38,487 bases of DNA from Paracoccaceae bacterium. GTDB lineage: Bacteria > Pseudomonadota > Alphaproteobacteria > Rhodobacterales > Rhodobacteraceae. The stretch is taken from NCBI GenBank assembly GCA_947468085.1, contig CANIKY010000021.1, positions 1 through 38,487 on the forward strand, in the 5' to 3' direction. The notes beneath the pieces are model-generated. The model did no database searches. It was not told the origin of the DNA and worked only from the letters and a program-made list of their open reading frames with translations. This document shows, in pieces, positions 8,047-15,709 of this stretch; within the stretch, counting starts at the first letter, position 1; each line of letters begins with the position of its first letter. Position numbers and translations under genes: made by a program.

Positions 8047-8996
8047 GAAAGCGCCTGCGCTGACAGGCCTTGGGCGCGCAGCCATTGGGCGAAAGGGCCG
8101 GTGGAGCCGTGCAGTGTATAGACCTGTTCTGCGCCTGTGGCTGTCACTGCCGCGTTCAATCCCGGCCAATCGGCGTGGTCCGACAGCACAAAGGCCGCCG
8201 ACGTCCCCTTGCGTCGTGCCGCCAGCGCCATCCAGCCAGAGGCTGCCCCCACCTGATGCGGGCCCAAAGCCAGCGCCCAATCCGAAGCCATGGCATTGGG
8301 CGTGGCGATCACCAGCGCCCCTTGGGGCGGCGGGGTGTTCCCCAGTGGCATGGTGGGCGGCAGGCGGTAGCCTTGGCGGCGCAAAACCTCGGTCACGCCT
8401 TCTACCACGGGATGGGTGCAGATCGGGCCTAAACCCGCCAAACCTGCCATCAAGCGCTGTGCCTTGCCAAAGGAATAGGCCAGCAGCACCGAGGCCACCC
8501 CGCGCGCTGCATTGGCCTGCCACCAAGCGGCGATCTGGCCCATCACCTCGGCCTCGCGCTGCCAGTGAAAGATCGGCAGGCCAAAGGTGGTTTCGGTCAG
8601 GAAGGTGTGGCAGCGCAGCGCCTCAAACGGCTCGCACAGCGCATCGGGCGCGGTCTTGTAATCGCCCGAGGCGACCCAGACCTCTCCCCCCCGTTCGATC
8701 CTGATCTGGGCCGATCCGGGCACATGGCCTGCGGGATGAAAGCTGACAGTGACACCACCAATCTGGCGCGCCTCGCCATAGGCAATCCCTTCGGCCGCGA
8801 TCTTGCCCAGACGGTGGCGGATGACGGGCAGGGCTTGATGGGTGCACAGATAGGTTCCCATACCGCGGGCCGCGTGGTCAGAATGGCCGTGCGTGATGAG
8901 CGCGCGGGGCACGCGGCCCATCGGGTCAATGTGAAAATCCCCATCTGGGCAAAACAAGCCTTGGGGAGTTTGGATAACAAGGGGCGCGCGCGTCAT
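8043..8996 (-). CDS. ligase-associated DNA damage response exonuclease (MBL fold)
   Basis: A 317-residue metallo-beta-lactamase-fold nuclease of the family found beside bacterial ATP-dependent repair ligases. The metal-binding motif HGHSDH is at 36-41 (RALITHGHSDHAARG), followed by HPAGHVPGSAQIRIE and SGDYKTAPD, the usual second histidine and bridging aspartate regions, then LSDHADWPGL near the C-terminus. The family is related to SNM1/beta-CASP type nucleases and is thought to process damaged ends. It is the first gene of a two-gene minus-strand operon with the domain-deleted ligase-like protein, joined by an ATGA overlap. No strong Shine-Dalgarno is seen before the ATG at 8996. Confidence 0.9.
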   Translation of the reverse strand: MTRAPLVIQTPQGLFCPDGDFHIDPMGRVPRALITHGHSDHAARGMGTYLCTHQALPVIRHRLGKIAAEGIAYGEARQIGGVTVSFHPAGHVPGSAQIRIERGGEVWVASGDYKTAPDALCEPFEALRCHTFLTETTFGLPIFHWQREAEVMGQIAAWWQANAARGVASVLLAYSFGKAQRLMAGLAGLGPICTHPVVEGVTEVLRRQGYRLPPTMPLGNTPPPQGALVIATPNAMASDWALALGPHQVGAASGWMALAARRKGTSAAFVLSDHADWPGLNAAVTATGAEQVYTLHGSTGPFAQWLRAQGLSAQALS

Positions 8997-9142
8997 CTTG
9001 CAAAGTTAGCGCAAAGGCCGGGGAGGTTTCATCCGCATTCTGCGGCAAAACAGCGCCGTTTTGCATTTTTTCAGTGCACTGTTTGGGGTCAAAGCGCGGG
9101 GCAAGGGCGCGCCCTTGTGATGGGTTTGTCCACACCAGTCAT

Positions 9143-9193
9143 GAGCGTGCGCCCCCCGCACCCCCCCAGAGTATCTGAACCCAGATGAAAGGA
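9143..9193 (+). repeat. dispersed intergenic repeat, copy B
   Basis: A short GC-rich hairpin (GTGC/GCAC around a C-run, from about 9147) is followed by a C-rich run and the tail GAGTATCTGAACCCAGATGAAAGG ending at 9192. This is the same layout as copies C and D: hairpin, C-run, then a degenerate ATTTGGnCA..ATGAA tail. Confidence 0.5.
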
Positions 9194-9194
9194 G

Positions 9195-10130
9195 TTAGGT
9201 TTGGGGAGAAAACAGCGCCACGCAGTCGGCGATGAAGGCAGCGCGGGGCAGGGGGCGCTCCATCAGGATTTCGTGTTCAGCGCTGGGGAAAAGCCTTAAG
9301 CGGCCGGACTTCCATGCCTTCATGCGGGCGTGGATGGGGTGCGTGTCGACGATACGCTCCAGACTGCCCAAGGCACATAGGCAGGGTAGGGGCGGTGAAG
9401 GCAGTTGGCGCAGCGCGTGGCATTCGGCCAAGGCGGCGCGCAGCCACCCAAAGCTGGGGCCGCCAAGCGACAGGTCTGGGTGCGCTTGGGCTTGGGCGCG
9501 CATATAGTCCCAATGCCCAGCGTCGCGCGTCAGAGAGTTTCCTGCGAAGGGCGCTTCCAGCACATAGGTCATGGGGCCGGTGCCCGGGGCATAAAAGTGG
9601 TCGAACGACAGATAGCGCGAGGCGATGGAGAGGGCATTGGCCATCGGCCTTGTCCAAGCTGACAGCAAAATCCCCCACATCGGTGCCGAAAAAGCCACGG
9701 CTTCAAACGGCAGGCGGCGGATCAGGGCGCGCAGGCCGATGGCACCCCCCATCGAATGGGCCAAAAGGAAATAAGGCTGGGGCAGGCCTTGGGCCTTGGC
9801 AAAATCAAGAATTGCGTCAAGGTCTTCTTGATATTCGCCAAAATCGCCGACATGGCCGACCTTTGGGTCTGCCAAGGCGCGGGCCGACATGCCTTGTCCG
9901 CGCCAATCCAACGTCAGCGTGGCAAAGCCCGCCTTGGCAAAATCAGCGGCAGTGCGGCCATATTTTTCGATATACTCGGTGCGGCCCGGCAGCAGAATCA
10001 CGGTACCTTTGGCAGCATCTGTCGCCCAAAACCCTGCGCGAATGCGTGTGCCGTCAGAGGTTTTGAGCCAGACTGCACGCCCATCCATCGGGCCTTGCGC
10101 CAGAGCATTGTCCAGCGGTGCGGCATTCAT
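9195..10130 (-). CDS. alpha/beta hydrolase, lysophospholipase/monoacylglycerol lipase-like
   Basis: A 311-residue alpha/beta-fold serine hydrolase. The nucleophile elbow is HSMGG at 125-129 (Ser126), preceded by the oxyanion-type LLPGRTEYIEKYGR and DWRGQGMS, which are typical of the PldB/monoglyceride-lipase group. A catalytic Asp is likely in the GSLERIVDTHPIHARM region, and the His in FPSAEHEILME near the C-terminus. No signal peptide is visible, so it is probably cytoplasmic and acts on lysolipids or acylglycerols. Its ATG overlaps the stop of the SCP2 gene (ATGA), so the two are translationally coupled, which suits a shared lipid substrate. The exact substrate is not determined. Confidence 0.88.
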   Translation of the reverse strand: MNAAPLDNALAQGPMDGRAVWLKTSDGTRIRAGFWATDAAKGTVILLPGRTEYIEKYGRTAADFAKAGFATLTLDWRGQGMSARALADPKVGHVGDFGEYQEDLDAILDFAKAQGLPQPYFLLAHSMGGAIGLRALIRRLPFEAVAFSAPMWGILLSAWTRPMANALSIASRYLSFDHFYAPGTGPMTYVLEAPFAGNSLTRDAGHWDYMRAQAQAHPDLSLGGPSFGWLRAALAECHALRQLPSPPLPCLCALGSLERIVDTHPIHARMKAWKSGRLRLFPSAEHEILMERPLPRAAFIADCVALFSPQT

Positions 10131-10414
10131 CGCAGGGCCTGCCCTAGTTTCATCGCCAAGGTTATAGGCCCCTCTAGGGCTAATTTTCCTGACATATAGG
10201 CTGTGGCGGCAGACATCTCACCTGCCAAAAGGGCTTGGAAAACGTCAGTTGTGGCTGTTAGCGTCACTTCGGCTGGATCATCGCCCGCACGCACACCCGC
10301 AGCATCCACCATGATCGCCCCTTCGCCCAAAAAGACAAACTTGGCCACACCGTCAAAGCCCGCGCCCAGCTTGCCTGACAGGGCTTTCATCGCGGCGTCG
10401 ATCACTTTGCTCAT
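10127..10414 (-). CDS. SCP2 sterol-transfer-family lipid-binding protein
   Basis: A 95-residue protein made almost wholly of an SCP2 domain (FDGVAKFVFLGEGAIMVD, EVTLTATTDVFQALLAGEMSAATAYMSGKLALEG). SCP2 domains carry a hydrophobic tunnel that binds fatty acyl chains or sterols. The ATG at 10414 is chosen because GGAG lies about 8 bases upstream and because a longer in-frame reading runs into the promoter of the divergent TPR gene. It is the first gene of a coupled pair with the lysophospholipase-like hydrolase. In bacteria such stand-alone SCP2 proteins have no firmly established role; lipid handling is inferred. Confidence 0.85.
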   Translation of the reverse strand: MSKVIDAAMKALSGKLGAGFDGVAKFVFLGEGAIMVDAAGVRAGDDPAEVTLTATTDVFQALLAGEMSAATAYMSGKLALEGPITLAMKLGQALR

Positions 10415-10478
10415 CAAAGGCTCCATTCTTTCGAGGGCAGCACTGGCGTTTGCCGCGCTATACGCTAGTTTGACCCTT

Positions 10479-11039
10479 ATGAAAGCCCTGCGCCAGCTTG
10501 CCAATGGTATCGTTGTGGCCGTTCTGCTGTTTGGGGCGGGACTGGCACCGGTTTGGGCTGATTCTGCGCGGCTGGATCGGCTGTTTTCCCAACTTCAAAG
10601 CGCCGATGAAGCTGATGCCGCAACCATCACGCAAGACATCTGGCTGGAATGGTCAAAGTCCGGGTCAGCCGCGATGGATTTGCTGCTAAAACGGGGGCAA
10701 AAAGCCTTGGCTGCGGGCGACATTCCAAGTGCTGTGGACCACCTGTCTGCCTTGATCGACCACGCGCCCGATTTTGCCGAAGGCTACAACATGCGTGCCA
10801 CCGCCTATTTCCAGATGGGTGAGTTGGGCCTGTCGCTGGCCGATGTGGCCAAGACCCTTGCGCTGAACCCTCGCCATTTTGGCGCCCTATCCGGCCTTGG
10901 CATGATCTTTGAGGAGCTGAACGAGCTTGACAAGGCCTTGGAGGTTTACCGTGCGGCGCTAAAGCTCAACCCGCATCTGGCAAGCGTGCAAGAGGCGGTC
11001 AAACGCTTGGACGCGCAACTGGGCGGGCAGGAGCTGTAA
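10479..11039 (+). CDS. secreted TPR-repeat protein
   Basis: A 186-residue protein with an N-terminal signal peptide (MKALRQLANG, hydrophobic core IVVAVLLFGAGLA, likely cleavage after PVWA). At least three tetratricopeptide repeats follow, visible as ALAAGDIPSAVDHLSALIDHAPDFAEGYNMR, YFQMGELGLSLADVAKTLALNPRH and FEELNELDKALEVYRAALKLNPHL. TPRs mediate protein-protein contacts, here in the periplasm. The ATG at 10479 gives a proper signal sequence; an earlier start would place 92 residues over the divergent SCP2 gene. The stop is immediately followed by the GTG of the helicase, so the two are cotranscribed. Similar TPR-helicase pairs are, from memory, common in the family. The partner is unknown. 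Confidence 0.85.
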   Translation: MKALRQLANGIVVAVLLFGAGLAPVWADSARLDRLFSQLQSADEADAATITQDIWLEWSKSGSAAMDLLLKRGQKALAAGDIPSAVDHLSALIDHAPDFAEGYNMRATAYFQMGELGLSLADVAKTLALNPRHFGALSGLGMIFEELNELDKALEVYRAALKLNPHLASVQEAVKRLDAQLGGQEL

Positions 11040-14000
11040 GTGCACGAACCTTCACGGGTGATGGCGGTCCTTGGGCCGACCAATACCGGCAAAACCCATT
11101 ACGCCATCGAAAAGATGCTGTCGCACCGCACTGGCGTCATTGGCCTGCCGCTGCGCCTTTTGGCGCGTGAGGTTTATGAGCGCATTGTCAAGCTGCGCGG
11201 CCCTTCGGTGGTGGCGCTGGTCACGGGTGAAGAACGGATTGTGCCTGACCACCCGCTCTACTGGGTGGCCACGACCGAGGCGATGCCGCTGGAGATTGGT
11301 GCAGACATTGTGGTTGTCGATGAAATCCAGCTTTGTGCCGACCCTGAACGCGGCCATGTCTTTACCAACCGACTGCTGCACGCGCGCGGATTGTTGGAAA
11401 CGCTGTTCTTAGGGTCTGACACGATGCGCCCTGCCATTGCGGGCCTGATCCCGGCCGTGCAGTTTATGCGCAAAGAGCGGATGTCCACCCTGACCTTTGC
11501 AGGTTCGAAAAAGATAAGTCTAATGCCAGAACGCTCGGCAATTGTCGGATTTTCGGTTGAAAATGTCTATGCCATCGCGGAATTGATTCGCCGCACCAAG
11601 GGCGGCTGTGCGGTTGTGATGGGGGCCTTAAGCCCGCGCACGCGCAACGCGCAGGTTGCGATGTATCAAAACGGCGAGGTGGATTATCTGGTCGCGACCG
11701 ATGCCATCGGCATGGGGCTGAACCTTGATATCAAACACGTGGCCTTTGCCTCCACTGCCAAATTTGATGGGCGCAGGATGCGAATGTTGACTGTGCAAGA
11801 GATCGGCCAAATCGCGGGCCGCGCCGGACGGCACACCGAAAACGGCACCTTTGGTGTCACAGGTGAAGCGCGGCCTTTTGACGAGGAAGAGATCGAGGCC
11901 ATCGAAGCCCATCGATTCCAACCTGTGCGCAAACTGATGTGGCGCAATGCTGATCTGGATTTCGCCTCGGCCGAGCGGTTGATACGGTCGCTGGAAAAGC
12001 CGACCTTTGACCCTTGGCTGTCACGCGCCCGCGATGCCGATGATGTCTTGGCGCTGAAATACCTGTCAGCCTTGCCTGAGGTCATCGAAAAACTCACCGG
12101 TCCGCAGCGCGTGCGCCTGCTTTGGGATGTCTGCCGCGTGCCCGATTTTCGCAGCGCATCGGATAACGAACACTTCTCGCTTTTAACCCGCCTTTTTGAA
12201 TTTCTGACCGGTCGTGGTCTGTCGCAGACGCGAATCCCCTCGGATTGGTTGAAAAAAGCCATTGAACGCATCGACAAACCGGGCGGCGACATTGACACCA
12301 TCTCAAAACGTCTGGCCTATATGCGCACTTGGACTTATGTATCCCAGCGTAAAGGCTGGCTTGAGGATGAAAGCCATTGGCGCGAGGAAACTCGTGCGGT
12401 AGAAGATCGCTTGTCAGATGGCCTACACGTGGCGCTGACGCAAAGATTTGTTGATCGGCGCACCAGCGTGTTGCTGCGGCGGTTGAAGCAGAAGGAGACC
12501 CTCGTGGCCGAGGTGAATGACAAAGGCGAAGTCACGGTAAGTGGCGAATTTGTGGGCAAACTGGACGGGTTCCGGTTCCGGCAGGACGCGACCAAGTCGC
12601 CAGAAGAGGCGCAGACCCTGCGGCAGGCGGCTCTTGGGGCGCTTAAGCCCGAGTTTCACCTGCGCGCGGACCGCTTTTATAACGCGCCAGACACCGAGAT
12701 GGATTATTCCACCCAAGGTGGCCTGATGTGGGGCAGTTCTGCCGTGGGCAAGCTGGTCAAAGGGGCCGAGGCCCTGCGCCCGCAGGTTGAAGTCTTTGTC
12801 GATGAAGAGGCTGGCCCCGATGTCGCCGACAAGGTCCGCCGTCGGGCGCAGCATTTCATCGACCGCAAAGTTTCGGCGCTTTTTGAACCCCTTGCCGCTA
12901 TGTCGCGCGATGAGGGGCTGACGGGTCTTGCCCGCGGCTTTGCCTTCCGCCTTGTCGAGGCGATGGGTGTCATCCCGCGCGAGGATGTGGGCGAAGACGT
13001 CAAGGCTTTGGACCAAGACTCCCGTGCTGCGCTGCGCAAGCACGGCGTGCGCTTTGGCCAGTTCACCATCTTCTTGCCTTTGCTGTTGAAACCCGCCGCC
13101 ACCCGCCTGCGCCTTGTGCTGTGGAGCTTGTGGTCGGGCCTGCAAGAGTTCCCCGAAAGCCCCCCACCCGGTTTGGTGACGATCCCCAACTTGGCCGAAG
13201 TGCCGCGCACCCATTATACGCTTTCGGGCTATCACCCCTCGGGCACACGGGCGATCCGGATTGATATGCTGGAACGTTTGGCTGATATCTTGCGTACGAA
13301 AGACAGCCGTGCCGGCTTTGAAGCAACGCCCGAGATGCTGTCGATCACTGGGATGACGCTGGACCAATTTGTCGATCTGATGGCCGGTTTGGGGTATAGA
13401 GGCGACAAGGGCGAAAGGGCCAAGGCCAAAGCCGCGCCTGTCGTCGAAGTTAAGGTTGAAGAACCGGTGTCGCTGAACCCGGTGCCGGAAGAAGTGTCCT
13501 TGATCAACCCCGTGATCGAAGAGCCTGTGGCAGAAGGTGACGCTGAAGCAGAATCCCAAGCGATCCCCGAGATGGAGACGTATTTCACCTTCACTTGGGC
13601 CCCCAAACCGCGTCCGCGCCCCGAACGGCCCGCCCGTCCTGAACGCGCCCCGCGCCCCGAGCGCAGCGGCGAACCGCGTGGTGACCGCGCCCCCCGTCCA
13701 GATCGCGGCCCGCGGCCCGATCGTGGCCCAAGCAAAGACCCGGCCCCCGTGATCGAAGGGGAAACCCCGGCGGTAGAAACTGTCGCCACTATTCCCGCCA
13801 CCGAACCGCGCCCGCGCCGCGAAGGCGAGCGTGGCGGATATAAGGGCGACAAACCCCGAGATGGCCAAGGCGAAGCGCGTTCCGACCGTAAACCGCGTCC
13901 GAAAGATGGCGCGCGTGACGGTGGCCGCGAGGCTCGCGAAAACCGCGACGGCGCAAAGCCCGATGCCAAACCTCAGCGCAGCTTTGAAGCCCGTCCGCCG

Positions 14001-14069
14001 CGTGTGGAAAAGCCGATCGACCCAGACAATCCCTTCGCCATCCTTGCGGCGCTTAAACTGCAGAAGTGA
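11040..14069 (+). CDS. SUV3-like DExH RNA helicase with charged, disordered C-terminal tail
   Basis: A 1009-residue superfamily 2 helicase. Motif I is GPTNTGKT (12-19) and motif II is DEIQ (94-97), the diagnostic SUV3/mitochondrial degradosome variant of the DExH box. Domain 2 shows TDAIGMGLNLDIKHVAF and QIAGRAGR (motif VI). A central region and a SUV3-type helical C-terminal part extend to about residue 800. The last 130 or so residues are low complexity, rich in Pro, Arg, Glu and Asp (repeats such as RPERPARPERAPRPER and RPDRGPRPDRGP), likely disordered and RNA-binding. The GTG at 11040 directly follows the TPR stop, with GGAG about 8 bases upstream; an ATG 18 bases later is an alternative. 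It probably unwinds structured RNA for processing or decay. It is cotranscribed with the S4 protein downstream. Confidence 0.9.
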   Translation: MHEPSRVMAVLGPTNTGKTHYAIEKMLSHRTGVIGLPLRLLAREVYERIVKLRGPSVVALVTGEERIVPDHPLYWVATTEAMPLEIGADIVVVDEIQLCADPERGHVFTNRLLHARGLLETLFLGSDTMRPAIAGLIPAVQFMRKERMSTLTFAGSKKISLMPERSAIVGFSVENVYAIAELIRRTKGGCAVVMGALSPRTRNAQVAMYQNGEVDYLVATDAIGMGLNLDIKHVAFASTAKFDGRRMRMLTVQEIGQIAGRAGRHTENGTFGVTGEARPFDEEEIEAIEAHRFQPVRKLMWRNADLDFASAERLIRSLEKPTFDPWLSRARDADDVLALKYLSALPEVIEKLTGPQRVRLLWDVCRVPDFRSASDNEHFSLLTRLFEFLTGRGLSQTRIPSDWLKKAIERIDKPGGDIDTISKRLAYMRTWTYVSQRKGWLEDESHWREETRAVEDRLSDGLHVALTQRFVDRRTSVLLRRLKQKETLVAEVNDKGEVTVSGEFVGKLDGFRFRQDATKSPEEAQTLRQAALGALKPEFHLRADRFYNAPDTEMDYSTQGGLMWGSSAVGKLVKGAEALRPQVEVFVDEEAGPDVADKVRRRAQHFIDRKVSALFEPLAAMSRDEGLTGLARGFAFRLVEAMGVIPREDVGEDVKALDQDSRAALRKHGVRFGQFTIFLPLLLKPAATRLRLVLWSLWSGLQEFPESPPPGLVTIPNLAEVPRTHYTLSGYHPSGTRAIRIDMLERLADILRTKDSRAGFEATPEMLSITGMTLDQFVDLMAGLGYRGDKGERAKAKAAPVVEVKVEEPVSLNPVPEEVSLINPVIEEPVAEGDAEAESQAIPEMETYFTFTWAPKPRPRPERPARPERAPRPERSGEPRGDRAPRPDRGPRPDRGPSKDPAPVIEGETPAVETVATIPATEPRPRREGERGGYKGDKPRDGQGEARSDRKPRPKDGARDGGREARENRDGAKPDAKPQRSFEARPPRVEKPIDPDNPFAILAALKLQK
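13600..13735 (+). repeat. imperfect PRPER/RPDRGP coding repeats in the helicase tail
   Basis: This stretch encodes short tandem units of the type (R/A)PRPER and (A/G)PRPDRG, with matching DNA-level repetition of CGCCCC(G/C)-type units. It forms the arginine-proline-rich core of the helicase tail. Confidence 0.6.
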
Positions 14070-14399
14070 TTGGCCGGGCCGGGGGCAAAGACTACCCCCT
14101 TTGACAGCCCCAAACTGCGGCTGGATAAATGGCTATGGCAGGCGCGCTTTTTCAAGGGGCGCGACCTTGCCGCCGATCTGGTTCTGGGGGGGCATCTGCG
14201 CATTAACGGCCAAAGATGCACAAAACCGGGGCATGGCTTGGCGGTTGGGGATGTTTTGACCTTTGCGCAAGGCAACCAGATTAGGGTCGTGCGGGTTTTG
14301 GCTCTTGGCCAAAGGCGCGGCCCTGCGCCCGAAGCCCAAACGCTTTTTGTTGATCTTGACGCGCCAATGGGTGCCGATAGCGCATCCTCCCTTGAATGA
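14070..14399 (+). CDS. S4-domain RNA-binding protein, Hsp15-like
   Basis: A 109-residue basic protein with one S4 domain near the N-terminus (LRLDKWLWQARFFKGRDLAADLVLGGHLRINGQRCTKPGHGLAVGDVLTF). In E. coli the relative HslR (Hsp15) binds the 50S subunit carrying stalled nascent chains. The stop of the helicase (TGA at 14067-14069) is followed directly by TTG at 14070, which I take as the start because no ATG or GTG precedes the S4 domain in this frame. The ribosome binding site is weak (GCAGAAG), suggesting coupling to helicase translation. The C-terminal half is short and not conserved to my eye. Association with an RNA helicase supports a role in ribosome or RNA quality control. Confidence 0.82.
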   Translation: MAGPGAKTTPFDSPKLRLDKWLWQARFFKGRDLAADLVLGGHLRINGQRCTKPGHGLAVGDVLTFAQGNQIRVVRVLALGQRRGPAPEAQTLFVDLDAPMGADSASSLE

Positions 14400-14453
14400 T
14401 GCCTACACCTCGTTTACTCAGTCTATGCTGCGATTTAAGGATGGAATAGCCCC

Positions 14454-14792
14454 ATGACCTATGTGGTGATCGATAACTGCATTGCCTGCAAATACACCGA
14501 CTGTGTCGAAGTCTGTCCGGTGGATTGTTTTTACGAGGGCGAGAATATGCTCGTCATCCATCCTGATGAATGCATTGACTGCGGCGTGTGCGAACCTGAA
14601 TGCCCCGCCGACGCCATCCGTCCTGATACAGAGCCGGATATGGACCATTGGGTTACCTTCAACCGCAAATATGCCGAGCTTTGGCCCGTGATCGTGACCA
14701 AGAAAGACCCGCTGCCCGAGGCTACCGAACGGGACGGCGAAAAGGACAAGCTGAAGTCCTATTTCTCGGAAGCCGCAGGCTTGGGCGGCTGA
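14454..14792 (+). CDS. fdxA: 7Fe (3Fe-4S/4Fe-4S) ferredoxin FdxA
   Basis: A 112-residue low-potential electron carrier. Cysteines at 9, 17 and 50 fit the 3Fe-4S cluster, and 21, 40, 43 and 46 the 4Fe-4S cluster, the same pattern as Azotobacter ferredoxin I with a one-residue shift. Two further cysteines (12 and 25) also match that protein. The acidic C-terminal extension ([23 protein letters not shown]) is typical of the alphaproteobacterial FdxA group. It lies 54 bases after the S4 gene and upstream of carD, a gene order I recall as conserved across Rhodobacteraceae. Its redox partner is not evident from the window. Confidence 0.93.
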   Translation: MTYVVIDNCIACKYTDCVEVCPVDCFYEGENMLVIHPDECIDCGVCEPECPADAIRPDTEPDMDHWVTFNRKYAELWPVIVTKKDPLPEATERDGEKDKLKSYFSEAAGLGG

Positions 14793-14882
14793 TTCGCCCT
14801 CGAAACCTGCGATGTTTGGGCAAAATTGTTGAAAACTTTCCGCCGATTGTGCCAAAGGCTGCGTTTCTTTCCTTCGTGGTTC

Positions 14883-14911
14883 TTGGAAATTCGCAAATTT
14901 TGTGTTATAGT
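14883..14911 (+). promoter_or_regulatory. strong housekeeping promoter upstream of carD
   Basis: TTGGAA (14883-14888) and TATAGT (14906-14911) are separated by exactly 17 bases, in an AT-rich patch that stands out from the surrounding GC-rich sequence. Transcription should start near 14918, leaving a leader of about 147 bases before carD. Confidence 0.7.
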
Positions 14912-14917
14912 ATGGTT

Positions 14918-15027
14918 ACAAATAATGAAGGATGCCTGAAACCCTGTCACAGCAATTGGCTGAGGGAAGGTTTTTCCGACAAGGAAGAGGGTGCATGACA
15001 GCGGGACTTCGGGCCCGCTTCTCTCTT
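14918..15027 (+). ncRNA. candidate small RNA or attenuated leader upstream of carD
   Basis: From the predicted start near 14918 about 110 bases run to a GC hairpin (AGCGGG at 15000-15005 with CCCGCT at 15014-15019) followed by the pyrimidine-rich TTCTCTCTTT. This has the shape of a short terminated RNA or an attenuator in the carD leader. It holds only a 4-codon reading frame at 14925 and no match to a riboswitch I know. Existence as an RNA is inferred. Confidence 0.35.
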
Positions 15028-15064
15028 TGCGTTGGGTTAGGCGAAGCCGCATAGGAATGACACC

Positions 15065-15574
15065 ATGACCAAAAACAAGAAGCCTGACTTTCATCCCAAC
15101 GACTTTGTTGTCTATCCTGCGCATGGCGTGGGCAAGATCGTGTCGATCGAAGAGCAAGATATCGCCGGCATGCGGCTTGAGCTGTTCGTCATATCTTTTG
15201 AAAAAGACAAAATGACCCTGCGGGTGCCTACTCACAAAGCCACCGACATTGGGATGCGCTCGCTCTCTTCGCCGGATCTGATCTCGAAGGCGCTGGAGAC
15301 GTTGAAAGGCAAGGCCCGTGTCAAGCGCGCCATGTGGTCGCGCCGCGCGCAGGAATACGAGCAGAAGATCAACTCTGGTGATCTGATGGCTATTGCTGAA
15401 GTGGTGCGCGACCTGCACCGCACCGATGACCAGCGCGAGCAATCCTATTCAGAACGCCAGTTGTACGAGGCGGCGCTGGAACGCCTGACCCGCGAAGTGG
15501 CGGCGGTTGCTGGTGTCGATGAGGCTGGCGCGCAAAAGAAGGTCGGCGAAGTGCTTGTCGGCCGCGCCGCCTGA
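15065..15574 (+). CDS. carD: CarD-family transcriptional regulator
   Basis: A 169-residue regulator that binds the RNA polymerase beta subunit and stabilises open complexes, affecting rRNA and many other promoters. The N-terminal RNA-polymerase-interacting domain reads DFVVYPAHGVGKIVSIEEQDIAGMRLELFVISFEKDKMTLRVPTHKA near residues 12-58. The helical C-terminal domain follows (RRAQEYEQKINSGDLMAIAEVVRDLHR, then SYSERQLYEAALERLTREVAAV). Length fits the alphaproteobacterial CarD group. AGGA lies 9 bases before the ATG at 15065. It has its own strong promoter and a strong terminator downstream, so it is likely highly expressed as a single gene. Confidence 0.95.
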   Translation: MTKNKKPDFHPNDFVVYPAHGVGKIVSIEEQDIAGMRLELFVISFEKDKMTLRVPTHKATDIGMRSLSSPDLISKALETLKGKARVKRAMWSRRAQEYEQKINSGDLMAIAEVVRDLHRTDDQREQSYSERQLYEAALERLTREVAAVAGVDEAGAQKKVGEVLVGRAA

Positions 15575-15591
15575 TCGCTTTTTTTCGGCAC

Positions 15592-15618
15592 AAAGGCGGC
15601 CTTTTGGGGCCGCCTTTT
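15592..15618 (+). terminator. Rho-independent terminator after carD
   Basis: A perfect 10-bp stem joins 15592-15601 (AAAGGCGGCC) and 15608-15617 (GGCCGCCTTT) around a 6-base loop and ends in TTTT. It lies 18 bases after the carD stop. Confidence 0.85.
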
Positions 15619-15709
15619 GCATGTCGGGAATGCCTGCCAAAGTGTCTGCCGTGTCTGGCCATTTTTCCCCGCCCAAGCTACCCGTTGCCCATCTGCACCG
15701 GAGGCAAGA

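Noticed and set aside
8047-8526. An upstream in-frame extension of the ligase-like gene that would give 419 residues
   Set aside because: The extra part lies inside the exonuclease gene in another frame and reads as non-protein-like Gly/Arg/Pro sequence; it does not restore the missing ligase domain.
12423-13868. A 481-codon antisense frame under the helicase
   Set aside because: No conserved motifs, and it covers the helicase core and tail, which are clearly coding on the plus strand.
15619-15709. A cobalamin riboswitch before cobT
   Set aside because: The 90-base gap after the carD terminator is too short and lacks the B12-box.
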